DNA of 25,391 bases from JAWLGJ01 sp041685145 (GTDB lineage: Bacteria; Pseudomonadota; Alphaproteobacteria; Rhodospirillales; Magnetospirillaceae), in NCBI GenBank assembly GCA_041685145.1, contig JAWLGJ010000043.1, forward strand, positions 1 through 25,391. Direction: 5' to 3'. The stretch's first letter is position 1; the number at the start of each line of letters is the position of its first letter. Both the position numbers and the translations under genes were made by a program. Shown here one piece after another: positions 23,087-25,391 of the stretch. Under the pieces are notes generated by a model. That model had not been told where the DNA came from. It searched no databases and saw only the letters and a list, made by a program, of their open reading frames with translations.

Positions 23087-23102
23087 CTGGCACGCCGCTT
23101 GC
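23087..23102 (+). promoter_or_regulatory. Sigma-54 promoter of the amine-dehydrogenase-like gene
   Basis: CTGGCACG-CCGC-TTGC matches the -24/-12 consensus, with the invariant GG at 23089-23090 and GC at 23101-23102, 10 bases apart. Transcription would begin near 23114, about 48 bases before the ATG; AGGAGG lies at 23151-23156. Confidence 0.75.
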
Positions 23103-23161
23103 CTCCGCTCACCGTCGCCCTAGAGGGGTGTGGCGCCCGAAAAAGATCCGAGGAGGAAGCG

Positions 23162-25366
23162 ATGGGAAGAGATCCCAAATACGACATCCTGTTCCAGCCG
23201 ATCCGCATCGGCCCCAAGACGATGCGAAACCGTTTCTGGCAGACAACCCACTGCCTGGGCCCCGGCTCCGAGCGGCCCGGCACGCAGGCCTTCCATCGCG
23301 CCATCAAGGCCGAGGGCGGCTGGGGCGCCGTGTTCACCGAGTTCTGCTCGGTCCATCCCGAATCGGACGAATACCCCTTCATCAGCGCGCGCCTGTGGGA
23401 CGACGGCGACGTCATCAATCTGGGCCTGATGTGCGACATGCTGCACAAGCACGACACGCTGGCCGGCGTACAGCTCTGGTACGGCGGCATGCATTCGCTG
23501 TGCTATGAATCCCGCGAGGTCCCGCGCAGCCCCACGCAATTGCCGTCGAACGTCTTTCCCAGCCGCACGCCCTACAGCGCGGCCTGCGACGAGGACGATA
23601 TCAAGGCGATCATTAATATGTATGTGCTCGCCGGGAAGCGGGCCGTTGACGCCGGCTTCGACCTTCTCGAGGTCTCGGGCGGCGACAGCACCATGCCCAT
23701 CCAGTTCCTGGACCATCGCTACAACCACCGCACCGACGCTTATGGCGGCTCGTTCGAAAACCGCGCGCGCTTCTACATCGAATTGATGACGGCGCTGAAG
23801 CGAGCCTGCGGCGACGAGGCCGCGATCACCACCCGCTTCGAGGTCGACACCCTCATCGGCCCCGGCGGCATCGAGGCTGACGAAGACGGCATCCGCTTCG
23901 TGGAATACCTGCACCGGCAGGGAGTCTGCGACGCCTGGTCGGTCAAGATCGGCGACTACGAGGAATGGGGCGAGGACGCCGGCCCCTCGCGCTGGCGCAA
24001 AAGCGGCTGGATGACCCCCTTCGTGCGGCAGGTCAAGGGCATCCTCGGCGATACCCCCGTGGTCACCAACGGCCGCTACACGGCCCCCGACGACATGCTG
24101 GCGGTGCTCAACAACGGCATCGGCGACATCATTGGCGCGGCCCGTCCCTCCATCGCCGACCCCTTCCTCCCCAACAAGATCGACGAGGGGCGCCTGGACG
24201 ACATCCGGGAATGCATCGGCTGCAACATGTGCGTCTCGAAGTTTAATCAGGTCGCCCAGGTCAACTGCACCCAGAACGCCACCGCGATGGAGGAATACCG
24301 CCGCGGCTGGCACCCCGAGAAGTTCGAAAGGACCAAGCAGCCGTGTTCGGTCCTGGTGGTGGGCGGCGGTCCCGCCGGCCTGGAATGCGCCCGCGTGCTG
24401 GGCGAGCGCGGCCATGACGTGCATCTGCGCGAGGCCGAGGACGAGCTGGGCGGTCACTGGAAATGGGTCAGCCGGCTTCCGCGCCTGAACGAATGGTCGC
24501 GCGTGATCACCTACCGCGACGTGCAGCTGCGCAAGATGAGCAATGTCGAGGTCCATCTCGGCGTCGGCACGATGACCGCCGACGACGTGCTCAGCTACGG
24601 CGCCGACAAGGTGGTCATCGCCACCGGCTCGCACTGGCACACCCTCGGCATGGGCGCCGAGACCCACGCCCCCATCCCCGGGGCCGACGCCTCGCTTCCG
24701 CACGTCCTCACCCCCGAGCAGGTGATGGCCGGCAAGCCGGTCGGCGACCGCGTCGTCATCTTGGACGGCGACGGCCACTTCATGGGCGTGGCCCTGGCGG
24801 AGATGATGGCCGAGCAGGGCAAGGACGTGACCATCGTCACCAACATGTCGGAGATCGCCGAATACGGCGTCTTCACCATGGACGTCATGAACAACAAGCG
24901 CATGATGTTCAACGCCGGCATCAAGCAGTACCGCAACCACTGGGGCGAGCGCATCGAGCCCGGCAAGATCACGCTGTTCTACCTCTACCGCCACGGCGCC
25001 GAGCTCCTCGGCCCCAACGCCGGCGGCATACCGCGGCCGGAAAGCAAGGCGGTTATGGACCTGCCATGCGACTCGGTGATCCTGGTGACGTCGCGGGTCT
25101 CGAACGACTCGCTCTACCGCGAGTTGCGGGCGCGCCGCGACGAGTGGGCGGCCGAGGAGGTGCAGGGCGTCTACCGCATCGGCGACTGCCACGCGCCGCG
25201 GCAACTGCACAACGCCATCTTCGACGGCCATCGCCTCGCCCGCGAGTTCGACTCTCCCCATCCCCAGCATCCGCTGCCTTGGATCCGCGAGCGGCAGATC
25301 TGGGGGGCGCCGACCTACCCCGCGCTTGGGGACGAACGCCCCATCGTTGAACCCAGCGTCTGGTAG
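23162..25366 (+). CDS. Trimethylamine/dimethylamine dehydrogenase-family flavoprotein with altered active site
   Basis: This 734-residue iron-sulfur flavoprotein has the trimethylamine dehydrogenase (TMADH) layout: a TIM-barrel FMN domain (about 1-345), a [4Fe-4S] site with C351, C354, C357 and C369, then two nucleotide-binding domains (VLVVGGGPAGLECARVL about residue 397; DKVVIATGSHWH). C31 corresponds to the Cys that carries the covalent 6-S-cysteinyl FMN. By eye alignment to the TMADH sequence as I remember it, the aromatic bowl Y60/W264/W355 is F61/W269/F361 here. Triad Y169/H172/D267 is S172/D175/D272. Dimethylamine dehydrogenase has Gln at the Y60 position, so this is neither enzyme type. 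It probably oxidises an N-methyl or related amine and gives electrons to ETF. The start has AGGAGG at five bases. A sigma-54 promoter precedes it and a divergent NCS1 permease operon lies beside it. Confidence 0.88.
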   Translation: MGRDPKYDILFQPIRIGPKTMRNRFWQTTHCLGPGSERPGTQAFHRAIKAEGGWGAVFTEFCSVHPESDEYPFISARLWDDGDVINLGLMCDMLHKHDTLAGVQLWYGGMHSLCYESREVPRSPTQLPSNVFPSRTPYSAACDEDDIKAIINMYVLAGKRAVDAGFDLLEVSGGDSTMPIQFLDHRYNHRTDAYGGSFENRARFYIELMTALKRACGDEAAITTRFEVDTLIGPGGIEADEDGIRFVEYLHRQGVCDAWSVKIGDYEEWGEDAGPSRWRKSGWMTPFVRQVKGILGDTPVVTNGRYTAPDDMLAVLNNGIGDIIGAARPSIADPFLPNKIDEGRLDDIRECIGCNMCVSKFNQVAQVNCTQNATAMEEYRRGWHPEKFERTKQPCSVLVVGGGPAGLECARVLGERGHDVHLREAEDELGGHWKWVSRLPRLNEWSRVITYRDVQLRKMSNVEVHLGVGTMTADDVLSYGADKVVIATGSHWHTLGMGAETHAPIPGADASLPHVLTPEQVMAGKPVGDRVVILDGDGHFMGVALAEMMAEQGKDVTIVTNMSEIAEYGVFTMDVMNNKRMMFNAGIKQYRNHWGERIEPGKITLFYLYRHGAELLGPNAGGIPRPESKAVMDLPCDSVILVTSRVSNDSLYRELRARRDEWAAEEVQGVYRIGDCHAPRQLHNAIFDGHRLAREFDSPHPQHPLPWIRERQIWGAPTYPALGDERPIVEPSVW

Positions 25367-25391
25367 AGCCGGCGGCGGCCGCGCGCCTTTG

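Noticed and set aside
23120..25270. 716-codon minus-strand open frame opposite the dehydrogenase
   Set aside because: It is the complement of a strongly conserved flavoprotein and shows no family features of its own.
23162..25366. Plain annotation as trimethylamine or dimethylamine dehydrogenase
   Set aside because: Overall similarity is high, but the residues at the triad and bowl positions differ from both enzymes, so the substrate should not be assumed.

Overview
The window is about 25.4 kb of very GC-rich chromosome from an alphaproteobacterium, most likely a member of the Rhodospirillales. This placement is an inference from three things: the high-GC codon use, the gene set (EgtB/EgtD pair, PAS histidine kinase of the alphaproteobacterial type, ETF-ubiquinone oxidoreductase beside a family-4 uracil-DNA glycosylase, an RcdA/DUF1465-like protein), and EcfG-type stress promoters. 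No rRNA gene is present to confirm it. Almost all DNA is coding. No insertion sequence, prophage or CRISPR array is visible.

Positions 1-6000 hold the 3' end of groL, a PMP3/YqaE-type small membrane protein, a stand-alone response-regulator receiver, a three-gene minus-strand operon ending in egtB-egtD (ergothioneine synthesis), a hemerythrin protein, an ECF sigma factor and a small lipoprotein-like protein. A consensus EcfG promoter (GGAAC-N16-CGTT) precedes the hemerythrin gene. A one-mismatch version precedes the PMP3 gene, so part of this segment looks wired to the general stress response.

Positions 6000-13500 hold a terminator and a 62-bp-period tandem repeat, a LuxR-type response regulator with a PAS histidine kinase, prfC, a 55-codon GTG-start gene, an RcdA/DUF1465-like gene, a PA0069-type radical SAM gene, and a coupled pair of glycosyltransferase-like genes (TIGR04283/TIGR04282 types). 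Two convergent gene pairs overlap at their 3' ends.

Positions 13500-20810 are mostly housekeeping: a periplasmic lytic transglycosylase, family-4 uracil-DNA glycosylase, ETF-ubiquinone oxidoreductase, a TPR lipoprotein translationally coupled to ispE, and tRNA-Gln(UUG).

Positions 20970-25391 are the most distinctive part. A 496-bp gap separates two divergent units. To the left is a 56-residue single-pass membrane protein followed by an NCS1-family permease. To the right is a 734-residue flavoprotein of the trimethylamine/dimethylamine dehydrogenase family. Each unit has its own full-match sigma-54 (-24/-12) promoter, and two inverted repeats lie between them as candidate shared enhancer sites. 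The dehydrogenase keeps the flavin-linking Cys, the four Fe-S Cys and an aromatic substrate pocket. It has lost the Tyr and His of the family's catalytic triad, so its substrate is probably not plain tri- or dimethylamine. The likely reading is a nitrogen-regulated uptake-and-oxidation module for an unidentified, possibly N-methylated, compound. Electrons would pass through ETF to the ETF-ubiquinone oxidoreductase encoded 5 kb away. The substrate and electron route are inference.
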